A program made the translations under genes and the position numbers. Shown one piece after another: positions 7,325-16,526 of a DNA stretch of 64,000 nt (within the stretch, counting starts at the first letter, position 1; every line of letters starts with the position of its first letter). The notes under the pieces were generated by a model. That model was not told where the DNA came from. It ran no database searches and was given only the letters and a program-made list of their open reading frames with translations. Source of the DNA: Pseudohongiella sp. (GTDB lineage Bacteria; Pseudomonadota; Gammaproteobacteria; Pseudomonadales; Pseudohongiellaceae); the NCBI GenBank assembly GCA_030651695.1, contig JAUSCD010000029.1, forward strand, positions 496,001 to 560,000. The letters are read 5' to 3'.

Positions 7325-8133
7325 TCTGGCTGAAGTTTATGGTGCTTCACTGGGATACTGCAGGCAACGATAATGCTTCGCCTTCCTATGTAGCAATCAT
7401 TTCCGGTAACAAACTTTGACTCATCCGACGCAAGGTAAAGTACCCCATACGCAATATCCTCAGGCTCACCGACATGACCGATGGGGTGGCGATTATCAAG
7501 CATCTGCCTGAATGCCTTGACTCCCACCGCAGACTCTTCAGCCAGCGCTGCTACCAGTGGCGTCCAGATAAAGTCGGGATGTACAGAGTTGACCCGAATA
7601 TTGTCTTTTGCATAAATCAGCGCATCATTTTTCGTCATCAACCGGACAGCGCCTTTTGATGCATGATACGGCGGCAGGTCTGAAGCCCCTATAATGCCGT
7701 AAATTGAGGACAAGTTGATTATGCTTACGCCACCGTGCTTTTGCATTACGGGGATTGAATGTTTGGTACAGAAGAAAACGCCGGTAACGTTGACACTCAT
7801 GACTTTATCCCACTCTTCCCTGGTGATTTCATGAGTGGGTTTGTTCACACCAGCAATACCGGCGTTATTAACCAGTATGTCTATCGATCCGAATTCTTTG
7901 GTGATATCGGAAAAAGCGCTGCTGACATTATCTTCATCTGAAGTATCAACATGCCAGTATTTGGCTGTGCCACCGAATGCCCGGATTGCCTCTACTACTT
8001 TCGAACCTTCTTCTTCCGCAATATCAGTGACAGCGACCTTTGCTCCTTCCCTGGCCAGCTCCAGACAAACTGCCCGACCTATGCCTAATGCACCGCCAGT
8101 AACAATAGCTACCTTGCCTTCTACTCTTTTCAT
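7276..8133 (-). CDS. Short-chain dehydrogenase/reductase (SDR), C-terminus apparently frameshifted
   Basis: A classical SDR oxidoreductase: NAD(P)-binding TGGALGIG (14-21), NNAG motif, catalytic Ser in NLSS, and YHASK (Tyr-x3-Lys). The start is the ATG at 8133 with AAGGAG 6 nt upstream, eight codons inside the longest frame. The substrate is unknown; the body resembles cyclopentanol or 3-oxoacyl-type dehydrogenases. After FVTGNDCYIG the frame gives about 33 basic, low-complexity residues unlike any SDR and overlaps the 3' end of the oxidase gene by 49 bp. Removing one A from AGGAAGG near 7385 would instead give a GG-containing tail ending at a TGA at 7347, close to a normal SDR end. This could be a sequencing error or a real frameshift. 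It is convergent with the multicopper oxidase. Confidence 0.8.
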   Translation of the reverse strand: MKRVEGKVAIVTGGALGIGRAVCLELAREGAKVAVTDIAEEEGSKVVEAIRAFGGTAKYWHVDTSDEDNVSSAFSDITKEFGSIDILVNNAGIAGVNKPTHEITREEWDKVMSVNVTGVFFCTKHSIPVMQKHGGVSIINLSSIYGIIGASDLPPYHASKGAVRLMTKNDALIYAKDNIRVNSVHPDFIWTPLVAALAEESAVGVKAFRQMLDNRHPIGHVGEPEDIAYGVLYLASDESKFVTGNDCYIGRRSIIVACSIPVKHHKLQPDQNSSRSRPRKCSIEC

Positions 8134-8268
8134 GATCTTCTCCTTATTCCTGGTCAATCAGTAATCCAGACGAGAACTCTGTCATCAGCGAAGTGGCATT
8201 ATCTGTAACGGGCATTTCCCTAACACAGCCCTCTGTTCAGCAATTATAGTATTGGTCTTGAACTAATA

Positions 8269-8282
8269 TTGATCGACATCAA
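8269..8282. promoter_or_regulatory. FNR/Anr-type box
   Basis: TTGAT-CGAC-ATCAA is a perfect match to the FNR/Anr/Dnr consensus TTGAT-N4-ATCAA. Its centre is about 71 bp before the ATG at 8347. A CACAAT at 8304-8309 sits where the -10 of a class II promoter (site at -41.5) would be. This suggests low-oxygen, or NO-linked Dnr, activation of the protease gene and perhaps the genes after it. Confidence 0.75.
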
Positions 8283-8346
8283 CAGTGCCGCTTCCAGGTA
8301 CAGCACAATCAGCGCGGGTACAGAACAATTGCAAAGGAGCCGTCCA

Positions 8347-9567
8347 ATGGCGTCAGTTAAAGACAACCGAAACAATACTTCCAATTCCGCCATTACGGGC
8401 AGTCATAGTCTGCGTCTGTTCCAGCTGTTTGATATCGAAATCCGACTCGACCTAAGCGTGTTTGTCATTTTTGCGCTGATTGTATTCAGTCTGGGCAATA
8501 GTGTGCTGCCGCAGTGGCATCCGGAATGGAGTGTTTCTGTGTTATGGACTACGGCAACGATATCAGGGGTTGTGTTTTTTGCCTCGTTATTGGCACATGA
8601 ACTGTCGCATGCGGTAGTGTCCGGGCATTACGGAATCCCGGTGCCCAGAATCACGCTGTTTCTGTTCGGCGGCATGGCAGAGTGCGATCGCGAACCCGAT
8701 CGACCAAAAGTAGAATTCCTGGTCGCTATCGCGGGACCATTGATGAGCTTCGCCATAGCCATGATCTGCATTAACCTGGCCTTCTGGCTGGTTGGCGACG
8801 CGGAAGTGATGGAGTCTCTGAATGCGGGGCGTCTCGAGGCAATGGCCGCATTCGGTCCTGTAGCCACCTCATTGCTCTGGCTCGGCATGATCAACATGGT
8901 TATTGCCATCTTTAATATGGTGCCGGGTTTTCCGATGGATGGCGGGCGTGTTTTCCGCGCGGCGATCTGGGCGGCCACGGGCGATCTTCTCAAGGCCACG
9001 CGCTGGGCCAGCAACCTCGGGCGCTACTTTGGCTGGACGCTGATGTTTCTGGGCATTTTGAGTCTGATGCGCGGCGAAGGACCAGGTGGCCTGTGGTGGA
9101 TCATGATCGGCTGGTTCATCTCCAGTCTTGCCGCAGCGAGCTACCGGCAACAGGTGATCGACAGTGAACTGACTGGCCGCAAAGTATCCGATCTGATGCG
9201 CACTCATTTCGAGTCGGTTGATGCCGGCATTGCGCTATCTGATTTTGTCGATCAGTACCTGCTGCGCAGCACACAGGAGCTCTGGCCGGTGCTGGAAAAC
9301 AACAAGCTGGCAGGCGTCGCTTCTCTGACTCAGGTGACGGGCCTGTCGCCTGAGCAGCGTAGCGGGAAAACGGTCAGGAACATCACAGTGCCGGTGACGC
9401 CGATGAACTCGCTGGGCCCGGATCAGTCAGCGCGCGAGGCACTCCGGCAGCTCAGTCGGGGTGGCGACGATGCACTCCCGGTGATCACTTCTGGCGAGGT
9501 TGTCGGCCTGCTGAAGTACAGTGATGTAGTGAAGTGGATGAGCCTGAGCGGGCATACCAGGCTTTGA
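8347..9567 (+). CDS. Site-2-type intramembrane metalloprotease (M50) with CBS domains
   Basis: A 406-residue membrane protein of the SpoIVFB-like branch of family M50. The zinc-binding HELSH lies in a transmembrane helix at about residues 88-92, and the third-ligand motif is MDGGR in NMVPGFPMDGGR. About six membrane segments are followed by a soluble tail with two CBS repeats, which in this family bind adenine nucleotides and regulate cleavage. The start at 8347 follows AAGGAG by 8 nt; an upstream in-frame ATG at 8269 lies inside the FNR box and is rejected. The substrate is unknown. The FNR-type box upstream suggests use under low oxygen. Confidence 0.87.
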   Translation: MASVKDNRNNTSNSAITGSHSLRLFQLFDIEIRLDLSVFVIFALIVFSLGNSVLPQWHPEWSVSVLWTTATISGVVFFASLLAHELSHAVVSGHYGIPVPRITLFLFGGMAECDREPDRPKVEFLVAIAGPLMSFAIAMICINLAFWLVGDAEVMESLNAGRLEAMAAFGPVATSLLWLGMINMVIAIFNMVPGFPMDGGRVFRAAIWAATGDLLKATRWASNLGRYFGWTLMFLGILSLMRGEGPGGLWWIMIGWFISSLAAASYRQQVIDSELTGRKVSDLMRTHFESVDAGIALSDFVDQYLLRSTQELWPVLENNKLAGVASLTQVTGLSPEQRSGKTVRNITVPVTPMNSLGPDQSAREALRQLSRGGDDALPVITSGEVVGLLKYSDVVKWMSLSGHTRL

Positions 9568-9694
9568 CGGCAATCCTCGCCTGAAACACCAAACAGTTGC
9601 TCCGGAAGGGAGAGCATCATGACAACTGGCTTCAGGCAGGTTATTCTCTTCAGCGAAACAGACCTACCGGTCCCTCGTAAAAACGGAGTATGCA

Positions 9695-10717
9695 ATGAAC
9701 TCATCCGCCACCATAAGGCTGCACATAGGCAATGCCATTCCCCCCGGCAATGAAAACGCGACCAACGACATTATCGCCCTATGGCAAGAGATGGCTGGAT
9801 ATTTCACACAGAGGCACTTTGTCTCCCGCCACGATACAGACATCAGAAGCGAAGCCCGACCTTATCAAATCACACTGAATATCAGCCAGCTCTTGCAAAC
9901 CCTGAAGGATGCCGTATCTGAGTCAGGTTCTTTTGCTCTTCACCGTCAGGCTCATGTAGACAATGCGGATATTACCCTCGGCGGAGATCTCACTGTAACC
10001 ATAACAAGTAAAAACCGCGAGTTGGCAGAAGAAGAAAGCTATCAGGTCGCAACGGCTTTTATACAGCAACTGATTATGGCCGCCAATATCGCCTGCCCCG
10101 GCTCCATGCAGATTCTGGATGCCCGTTTTGTCGGCGAAGGTGCCCATCGCTATGAGGCGCAACACTACGACGCCAAGACGTTCCATGGCGCACACAAAGC
10201 GGCCGTCGAGAACAACTGGCCAAAACTAGAGAAGCCATCGTTCGAAAAAGTTTGGGATTGGCTGGAAAGCTGTGAAGTCAGTCAAACCTACACCGCCATC
10301 AAAAATATCAATAAGGTTCTGTTTACGCTTCTTAAGGTGGCAGAGCAGCGTCACGACTATAGTGCCAGAACCGTCCTGCTGATTATGTACCAGATAGAGA
10401 TGCTGCTCGATTGCAGGCAATCGAACTCATTGGATCTCATCCGGGATCGCACTCGCCTGATCCTGGGTGATATTCCCGAAGCAGCAGACTGCCTGCGGGA
10501 ATTATACGAAGTGCGTTATCAGTTGTTCATGGGCGCCCATCCGGTTCACCCGCCACCCCTGATATGCCACACGACTGAAAGCGCTTTAAGAGAACAACTG
10601 GCGCAACACAACAGTGCTGTCGAATCGGGAACAGCACTGGTTTTGAAACTGCTGCAAGACCTGATTGCTCACAATGCATACGGTTATTCATTCACGCAAA
10701 GTTTTACACGAAATTGA
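9695..10717 (+). CDS. Hypothetical protein, possibly HEPN-like C-terminal region
   Basis: I do not recognise this 340-residue protein. It is soluble, with no signal peptide or membrane segment. The C-terminal half is helical and includes LYEVRYQLFMGAHPV, which faintly recalls the Arg-to-His element of Apea-like HEPN domains, but the spacing is not canonical. The N-terminal half alternates beta-type stretches (for example DITLGGDLTVTIT). The ATG has GGAG 6 nt upstream. It lies 128 bp after the M50 protease and 30 bp before the PfkB kinase, so it may belong to the same transcript. Confidence 0.65.
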   Translation: MNSSATIRLHIGNAIPPGNENATNDIIALWQEMAGYFTQRHFVSRHDTDIRSEARPYQITLNISQLLQTLKDAVSESGSFALHRQAHVDNADITLGGDLTVTITSKNRELAEEESYQVATAFIQQLIMAANIACPGSMQILDARFVGEGAHRYEAQHYDAKTFHGAHKAAVENNWPKLEKPSFEKVWDWLESCEVSQTYTAIKNINKVLFTLLKVAEQRHDYSARTVLLIMYQIEMLLDCRQSNSLDLIRDRTRLILGDIPEAADCLRELYEVRYQLFMGAHPVHPPPLICHTTESALREQLAQHNSAVESGTALVLKLLQDLIAHNAYGYSFTQSFTRN

Positions 10718-10747
10718 ATAACTCGGGCGAAGGAATGAAGGTGAGAT

Positions 10748-11692
10748 GTGAGTAGTATTGTTACTGTATGCATGAAACCAGCGATTGATCTGTTTTGTGA
10801 AACTGAGCGCCTGATTGACGACGGCAAAAGCAGATGTCAGATATTGCATCGTGCGCCTGGTGGCGGCGGTATCAATGTCGCCCGCAATCTCCACGGCATG
10901 GGATTGAGTGTGCTGGCGGTCCTTGCGGCCGGTGGCGCCTATGGCACGCAGCTTCAAAAAATGCTGACTGCCGACAAAATTCCCTTTCGCTGTTTCGACA
11001 TCGAAGACGATACTTGTCAGAACATCGGCATCAGTGAAACATCCACGGGTAAGATGTATCACCTGGTATTCCCTGGACAACAACTGAAAGAATCTGAATG
11101 GCAGAGCGGCCTGAACTTCATTAACACTCTCGAGCCAAAACCAGAGTACCTGGTCCTGAGCGGGCGTCTGCCACAGGGCGTACCCGATGATTTTTATGGT
11201 CGTATCGCTGCAGACGCAAAGGAAAAAGGCATAAGAGTCATTCTGGACACCTCTGGCAGGGCATTGACGGCGCCACTAAAAGCCGGTGTCTACCTTGCCA
11301 AACTCAACCGCGCAGAGTTTGCCGACAGCGGTTATCGTGGCAGCCTTGATGACTACCCGGGCATGCTCGCCGCCATGGCTGAAATGGTGGCGAAGGGGAA
11401 GGCTGAGGCGCTCATTGTCACCCTTGATGCAAACGGAGCGCTACTGACAACTCGTGATGGCAACAGCCTTCACCTCCGCCCGCCGCCGGTTAATGTGGTC
11501 AGTCATGTCGGCGCGGGGGACAGCTTTGTTTCGCTGCTTGTGTATCAACTGTACCACGGTAAATCAGTGGTAGAAGCCTATCAGTACGGAGTGGCAGCAG
11601 CTGCAGCGAAAGTTCAGATACCAGGCAATTCCCTCAATGATTTAAATTTGGTCGAATCTATCTACCAGCAGATAGCACGTTCCAATGGCTGA
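10748..11692 (+). CDS. PfkB-family sugar kinase (6-phosphofructokinase II-like)
   Basis: A 314-residue ribokinase-fold kinase. It has the N-terminal PGGGGINVARNL signature and the C-terminal GAGDSFV motif that holds the catalytic Asp and anion hole. The overall pattern is that of the 1-phosphofructokinase/PfkB group, so phosphorylation of fructose 6-phosphate or a related sugar phosphate is likely. The start is a GTG at 10748 with AAGG upstream. Closely following the unknown protein gene at 9695, it may share the FNR-linked transcript; a sugar kinase there would fit fermentative metabolism under low oxygen, which is inference. Confidence 0.82.
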   Translation: MSSIVTVCMKPAIDLFCETERLIDDGKSRCQILHRAPGGGGINVARNLHGMGLSVLAVLAAGGAYGTQLQKMLTADKIPFRCFDIEDDTCQNIGISETSTGKMYHLVFPGQQLKESEWQSGLNFINTLEPKPEYLVLSGRLPQGVPDDFYGRIAADAKEKGIRVILDTSGRALTAPLKAGVYLAKLNRAEFADSGYRGSLDDYPGMLAAMAEMVAKGKAEALIVTLDANGALLTTRDGNSLHLRPPPVNVVSHVGAGDSFVSLLVYQLYHGKSVVEAYQYGVAAAAAKVQIPGNSLNDLNLVESIYQQIARSNG

Positions 11693-11712
11693 GGGCTTTG
11701 CCACCAAAGGCA

Positions 11713-12165
11713 CTACTCCCACGTTCCATCGGGCCTTCGGCACGCAGTACCAGTAAGAGTTTCGTTCCGTCCGTCTATAACCGCCTGCATTGTGTAATTG
11801 CGACAGGGCTGGCCTGTGGCGGACTGGAATGTACTGGTGGGCTGGACTTCATAGCGATACCCTGTGTCGGGATTAACCCACTGTGTACTTCTACCGGTTT
11901 CTGCGTTTTCCAGAGCCAAACCGGTCTGGCGTCTGTCATTCTCGTCCATGCGGCCGCCAATCGCTCCGCCCACTACAGCGCCGATAATCGCACCACCGAT
12001 AGTGGCAGCAGTGCGGCCGGAGCCGCCTCCTACCTGACTGCCAGCGGCAGCACCTGCTGCGCCTCCGATTACCTGGCCTGTTTGAGCACGCGTGGCGCAA
12101 CCATTTGCCAGCACAGTAGCGCTTGATAACAGCAAAATACCGGTCATAAGTTTAAAGGAAGTCAT
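11713..12165 (-). CDS. Glycine-zipper outer-membrane lipoprotein
   Basis: A 150-residue lipoprotein: signal peptide with lipobox LANGC (lipidated Cys at about 23), then a glycine-zipper segment (about 34-71, repeats such as GGAAGAAAG and GGAIIGAVVGGAIGG), then a C-terminal surface-antigen-type domain with two Cys. Such proteins (17-kDa antigen/RcnB-neighbour class) insert into or line the outer membrane. The role here is unknown. It converges on the kinase gene, with 20 bp between the stops. Confidence 0.8.
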   Translation of the reverse strand: MTSFKLMTGILLLSSATVLANGCATRAQTGQVIGGAAGAAAGSQVGGGSGRTAATIGGAIIGAVVGGAIGGRMDENDRRQTGLALENAETGRSTQWVNPDTGYRYEVQPTSTFQSATGQPCRNYTMQAVIDGRNETLTGTACRRPDGTWE

Positions 12166-12429
12166 AACATTTCCCTCCGTCGGCTACAGCCTGTTTATAT
12201 TTCTGTACCAACATTTGAACTGTTGAATGAGGAATTGTCTGTGGGGTTTCGCGCATAGCGTCAGCTTTTACTCAATGGCGTCATGATGAACTTGTTATTA
12301 TTCTGGAAGCATCGGTATGTTGGCAGACGCACAGACAAATTACTTAGATCGCGAAAAACTTTAGCTAGCCGAGATACCGCCAATCCTTGGCGATTGCTAT
12401 TACTTCCTATTTTATACAGTGAGGTGAAC

Positions 12430-12966
12430 ATGCCAGATCAGGTAGCTATTGCGCCGCACATTCACGCCAGGGCCGCTCTATGTGCCGCAGTCATCGCCGC
12501 TGCAGCATTCACTGTTCTGGAAATGATCCTGGCTTCGGTTTTTAGCGGGAACAATCCCTGGCTTCCTCTGCGGATGATCGCTGCTATTGGCATGGGCGAA
12601 GGCGTGTTGCAGTCGCCTGCAACCTTCGATGCCCGGATCATATCGGTTGCATTGCTGATTCACCTGGGACTGTCAGTGATTTTTGCTTTTGTGTTTGCAG
12701 AGATCGCCAGAGGGCGTGACATTGGCATCGCGATAGCCTTGGGCGCCGCGTTTGGTCTCATCAAATACCTGATCAGTTTTTATGGCATGACATGGATATT
12801 CCCGTGGTTCTCCATGTCACGCGGCTGGGCCACTGCCTTCTCCCATGTGTTCTATGGCGCTGTGCTTGGCTGGGTTTACGCCACGGTGGTACAGGAGTCG
12901 CTAAAAAAACGACTCCATGGCGCCGACAAACCTCTGAGCGACAATTGGCGCAAAGAATTGGGCTGA
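12430..12966 (+). CDS. Hypothetical four-helix inner-membrane protein
   Basis: A 178-residue membrane protein with about four hydrophobic segments and a short basic C-terminal tail. I do not recognise a characterised family. The ATG at 12430 follows GAGGTGAAC, a good ribosome site; longer upstream frames have none. The 264 bp before it (12166-12429) is a divergent intergenic region with no clear operator. Confidence 0.72.
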   Translation: MPDQVAIAPHIHARAALCAAVIAAAAFTVLEMILASVFSGNNPWLPLRMIAAIGMGEGVLQSPATFDARIISVALLIHLGLSVIFAFVFAEIARGRDIGIAIALGAAFGLIKYLISFYGMTWIFPWFSMSRGWATAFSHVFYGAVLGWVYATVVQESLKKRLHGADKPLSDNWRKELG

Positions 12967-12995
12967 GCGCCCCATTCATCGTGCCGTCTCCATTG

Positions 12996-15929
12996 CTACG
13001 GATAGAGATACAGTCTCTGCGTATCACCGCTGGGATACGTAATCAGATAATCTGCAATACCATCGCCATTGAAGTCGTGCATGGGTTGCAGCGCGATACG
13101 ACCGGAGGCATTTGGTGTGCTACTCATGTCTACCCGGTAACTCACGCGACCCCGGCGCAATTTCCCTCCTTCTTTCAAAGAGATCACACCCTGAGCATCA
13201 ATGCGCACTTCCTCTATCGAAGGAGTGGCCTGCAGAATCGCTTTGAGGCCAGGCCAGTCAGCCGGCCGCGGCACCAGAGGTTGCTGCATCAGCGTGTCCT
13301 CGCCCCCCAGAAATATGAGGGAATACTCGACAAGGTTGGGAAGTTCCTCCAGCGGCCGGACCACCAGACCCGACTGCTGGCCGTGTGGAATGGCCAAGGC
13401 GGAGAATGGGCGTCCAACATAGTAATGATCTCCCGAAAAAGGCAGCACGAGAATATTGGCCTGTTCGTCAAATTCGACAATCAATTCCTGGTTCAGGGCA
13501 CTTGCCAGAAACGCGGGTCGGTCTGCCACCAAAGGATGCGCGAGTATCGCCCGCCCGTTGTGTGTGATGAAGAGGATGTCGCCGTCTTCACTCAGGTAAG
13601 TACCGGGTACTTGCCCTGCCTTGGCCTGGAACACCGCCACGGGCAGCACCACACTCAGGGAGTCGGGCGTGATGATGGTGAGTTCACCAGTGGTGGAATC
13701 CTGCCTGACTTCATTGCCGGCGGGTTCGTACTCATCAAGCAGCTGAATGGCGCGCAGCAGACTGTGAGCCGTGTCGTCTTGCGCCGGTGCAACTACGTCG
13801 CTGCTAAGGTCAACTGCCTGCACGAAATTGGCACCGATCCAGGGAAGTTTATGCAGCGCAGGGGTCAGCACCAGACCGGCCGGAATAAGGGCGCCGGCGG
13901 TGAAACGAACATTGGGCCCCAGTACCACGCCCTCCGCAAAGCTTGTGCCTGGGCCGATAACGACGTTTTCCAGGCGGGTCCCTGATGGGATCAGCGTGTT
14001 CTGGATAGGCGGTGTAGGCGCGACCACAATACCATCACTGCTATTCTGCCCCGGAACCACGCCGCTGACCGGACTCAGTCGCTTGGCAGCACTCTCTTGC
14101 GCCAACAGCGATTTCAGCTGCGACTCAACAGAGGCCAGCGCCGGTAATCCAGCCAGATTCACCAGTTCCATCTGATCCTGCGTGATGTTGTACAGTTCGA
14201 ATTCCTCCGGTTCAGGGGTCACCTTAACCTGTTTGCGGAACGCTACCGGATACACGCCCGGATCGTTTTTATTGCCCAACTCCAGTGTCACCTCATCCTG
14301 CACGCCACGCTGGCCGGGGGTACCCGGTGAGCTCCAGAATTGTGGATTGTCGAAGTAGCGGGAATACTTCCACAACGCGCCATTGAGCCGGGCAATAACT
14401 GTCTCGATATGGTTGGGCTGGACAACAGATGCGTAGGAAAGCCCAATGAGATTGGTCTGGTTCAGGCCCCGGCTGGGATCGTCGTCGCTCATGAAATAGA
14501 TCGGAGCATCCAACTCAGCAGGCGATGCCTGGCCTCGTATCACTGCTGATATGTCCTTACCTATTAATGGGCGTGCATCCGAGAAATCGCCCTGCATCTG
14601 CTGGCGTAAACTCTCAGGGTCCAGACCAGCCAGTCCCAACAGCGTGGGCAGGATGTCCACGTGGCTGGTGAGCATGTCGGTAGAGCCCGCGTTCTGGTGC
14701 CAGGCGGGATGGGAAATGATCAAGGGAACATGCAGCGCCTCCTCGTAAGCGGTATACCACTTCTGGTGCAGACCGCCGTGCGAACCGAGCAGATCACCAT
14801 GGTCGGAGGTGAACACCACGATGGTGTTCTCGAAGAAGCGGGTCGACTTGAGTTTGGCATACACCTTCGCCATCTGCTCATCCACATCCTTGTGCAGCTG
14901 ATAGTACAGCCGGCTGTAATCGCTATCGGCGATCGTCGGCTGGAATGCTTTGCGGTAAGTCTGCGCGTAACTCTTCTGGCATTTGGGTTTTCTGAGCAAT
15001 GTATCAGCGCTGGATAACAAGAAGCGCTCGTCGAACAACTCCTCTGGCACCGCGTCTTCGACGCTGTAATCCCAGGCACCCTGCTCTCCGGAGCCTAGCC
15101 GGGTAAATTGGCCAAAGGTAGCAATGTCGTGAGGATTCAACAGGCTGCAGACCATCAACCAAGGTGTCTCGTCGGGGTTGGCGTCCAGTTCGGCAAGAAG
15201 TTCTGCGGTCTGGCTGGAGATGGCTTCGTCCCGGCCTTTTTTGCCACGGGCAGAGGACGCTGAGTTCATGGGATCTGTGCCATGTGGCTCCGGTCCGATC
15301 CAGCCAGTGAAACCGTAGCGTTCCAGACGGCCGGCAGACAAATACAAGGCTTCCTTGTCCGGATCGCGGTTGCCGTTTTCGTCGTAGCTGGTCAGGGACT
15401 GGTGCGTGCCCGGCACCTTCAGGTCCGCTTCCGAGACGTGCCATTTCCCCTTGTAAAGCGTGCGATAGCCTGCCGTGCGGAAATAGTTGCCCATTGTGGG
15501 CACGCTGTCCGGCTCCAGCCAGAACATGTCTGGATCATTGGCCAATTTGGCACTGCCGTCTGTGTTCGCAAGGCCGTGCAGGGAGGGATAATGTCCCGTG
15601 AAGAAACAGCCACGGCTGGGCGCGCAGGCAACGGATGCGGCGTAGTGACGCTGGAATTCAATGCCGGTCTGGCGCAACGCTTCCTCTGTGCTCAGGAACG
15701 TCTTGCGAAAACGGGCCAGCGCTTCCGATTCGTAAGGCGGCGGGTAACGTGCCTCGTCGATCATGATGATCAGAATATTGGGCTTGCCTGCCAACGGCGA
15801 AGGCACTGGCGTCGCAGCAGCTGCGCCACTGATGGCCAATGGACCCAGACCAGCCACACCTGCTGCGGCGATACCTGTCTTGAGAAAACGGCGGCGGTCA
15901 GTGCTCGAAGGGGGACTGTTGTTGGACAT
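12996..15929 (-). CDS. Tat-exported sulfatase with C-terminal hexapeptide-like and Ca-binding repeat regions
   Basis: A 977-residue secreted type I sulfatase. It has a twin-arginine signal (DRRRFLK at 11-17, then a hydrophobic segment). The catalytic formylglycine site is CAPSR (C102), and metal-binding residues include D58 in IMIDEA and the SDHG stretch. The sulfatase domain covers about residues 48-590. After it comes a short segment of left-handed-helix type (about 620-680, LENVVIGPGTSFAEGVVLGPNV). Next is a region I do not recognise, and finally DFNGDGIADYLI, an FG-GAP/EF-hand-like calcium loop. The start ATG at 15929 has GGAG 7 nt upstream. A sulfatase usually needs a formylglycine-generating enzyme; none is in the window. 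The substrate, probably a sulfated polysaccharide or ester, is unknown. Confidence 0.85.
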   Translation of the reverse strand: MSNNSPPSSTDRRRFLKTGIAAAGVAGLGPLAISGAAAATPVPSPLAGKPNILIIMIDEARYPPPYESEALARFRKTFLSTEEALRQTGIEFQRHYAASVACAPSRGCFFTGHYPSLHGLANTDGSAKLANDPDMFWLEPDSVPTMGNYFRTAGYRTLYKGKWHVSEADLKVPGTHQSLTSYDENGNRDPDKEALYLSAGRLERYGFTGWIGPEPHGTDPMNSASSARGKKGRDEAISSQTAELLAELDANPDETPWLMVCSLLNPHDIATFGQFTRLGSGEQGAWDYSVEDAVPEELFDERFLLSSADTLLRKPKCQKSYAQTYRKAFQPTIADSDYSRLYYQLHKDVDEQMAKVYAKLKSTRFFENTIVVFTSDHGDLLGSHGGLHQKWYTAYEEALHVPLIISHPAWHQNAGSTDMLTSHVDILPTLLGLAGLDPESLRQQMQGDFSDARPLIGKDISAVIRGQASPAELDAPIYFMSDDDPSRGLNQTNLIGLSYASVVQPNHIETVIARLNGALWKYSRYFDNPQFWSSPGTPGQRGVQDEVTLELGNKNDPGVYPVAFRKQVKVTPEPEEFELYNITQDQMELVNLAGLPALASVESQLKSLLAQESAAKRLSPVSGVVPGQNSSDGIVVAPTPPIQNTLIPSGTRLENVVIGPGTSFAEGVVLGPNVRFTAGALIPAGLVLTPALHKLPWIGANFVQAVDLSSDVVAPAQDDTAHSLLRAIQLLDEYEPAGNEVRQDSTTGELTIITPDSLSVVLPVAVFQAKAGQVPGTYLSEDGDILFITHNGRAILAHPLVADRPAFLASALNQELIVEFDEQANILVLPFSGDHYYVGRPFSALAIPHGQQSGLVVRPLEELPNLVEYSLIFLGGEDTLMQQPLVPRPADWPGLKAILQATPSIEEVRIDAQGVISLKEGGKLRRGRVSYRVDMSSTPNASGRIALQPMHDFNGDGIADYLITYPSGDTQRLYLYP

Positions 15930-16326
15930 CGGGAATCTCCGTGGCATGAGCGATAGAATAATTATGAGGACAATGAAGGCGCAGCATGAAAGTGATGAGC
16001 AGAAGTCGAGAGTGTGGCATTCGTCCGTTGACTGCAATGCGTAAAAGCGTGCGCAGGTTGAGCGTACCACAGAAAGCCGGGAGGTTTTTTCGGATCATTG
16101 CGCTGCTATCGCGAGGGCGTGCGGATTCAGCGTCGCCACGCGCGACACTGCACCGCTCCATGCAGCCGGCCTTATGTCATCAGCCCTTCGAAAGCCACGT
16201 AATGTCGATGCAAAGATTCAGCCACCCCGCTGCAAGCGTCGCAAAAAAGGTGGCATTTTTTGAAAGCTCTTTACGTTAATTTTTCGGAATTCTCTACTTA
16301 TAATTGCTCCGGTTTTTTGGGGATTA
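15930..16326. other. Intergenic, no gene seen
   Basis: About 400 bp upstream of the sulfatase gene. Short open frames here overlap both strands and have no ribosome site or recognisable product. It probably contains the sulfatase promoter; I see no operator. Confidence 0.5.
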
Positions 16327-16496
16327 CAGAATAAAAAAAGCAGCTACCCAGGACACTAGATAACTGCTTGATTTTGTACTACGAATTGTATGGCGCACCC
16401 GGCATGATTGATTCGCAATCCGCTGTGGCGGATTACTCACCCCTGCGGGGCGCCCTTTGGGCGTCTAAAAAGCTCCGCTTTTTATCGAACATGGGC
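16327..16496. repeat. Degenerate copy of the tRNA-Arg 3' end and terminator, split by a small palindromic insert
   Basis: 16391-16409 matches the 3' end of the nearby tRNA-Arg (16569-16587) at 18 of 19 positions. The block before it (16327-16339, then a hairpin with AAGCAG/CTGCTT) mimics the terminator region at 16521-16563. The T-loop part continues only at 16485-16493 (TCGAACATG). The 75 bp between (16410-16484) form hairpins: AATCCGC-tgt-GGCGGATT, CCCC-tgc-GGGG and AAAAGC-tcc-GCTTTT. So a terminator plus tRNA 3'-end duplication appears to have been invaded at the T-loop by a small structured element. A similar element sits beside tRNA-Ser at 32910-33287. Confidence 0.7.
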
Positions 16497-16526
16497 AGTT
16501 CATCTCGTAGCCAGATACTGCAGAAT

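Noticed and set aside
10490..10560. HEPN toxin call for the unknown 340-residue protein
   Set aside because: The Arg-to-His spacing is longer than the usual RxxxxxH motif and no antitoxin partner is nearby; kept only as a weak hint.
12240..12429. Riboswitch upstream of the four-helix membrane protein
   Set aside because: Some stem-forming sequence, but no match to any riboswitch core I know (c-di-GMP, fluoride, cobalamin).
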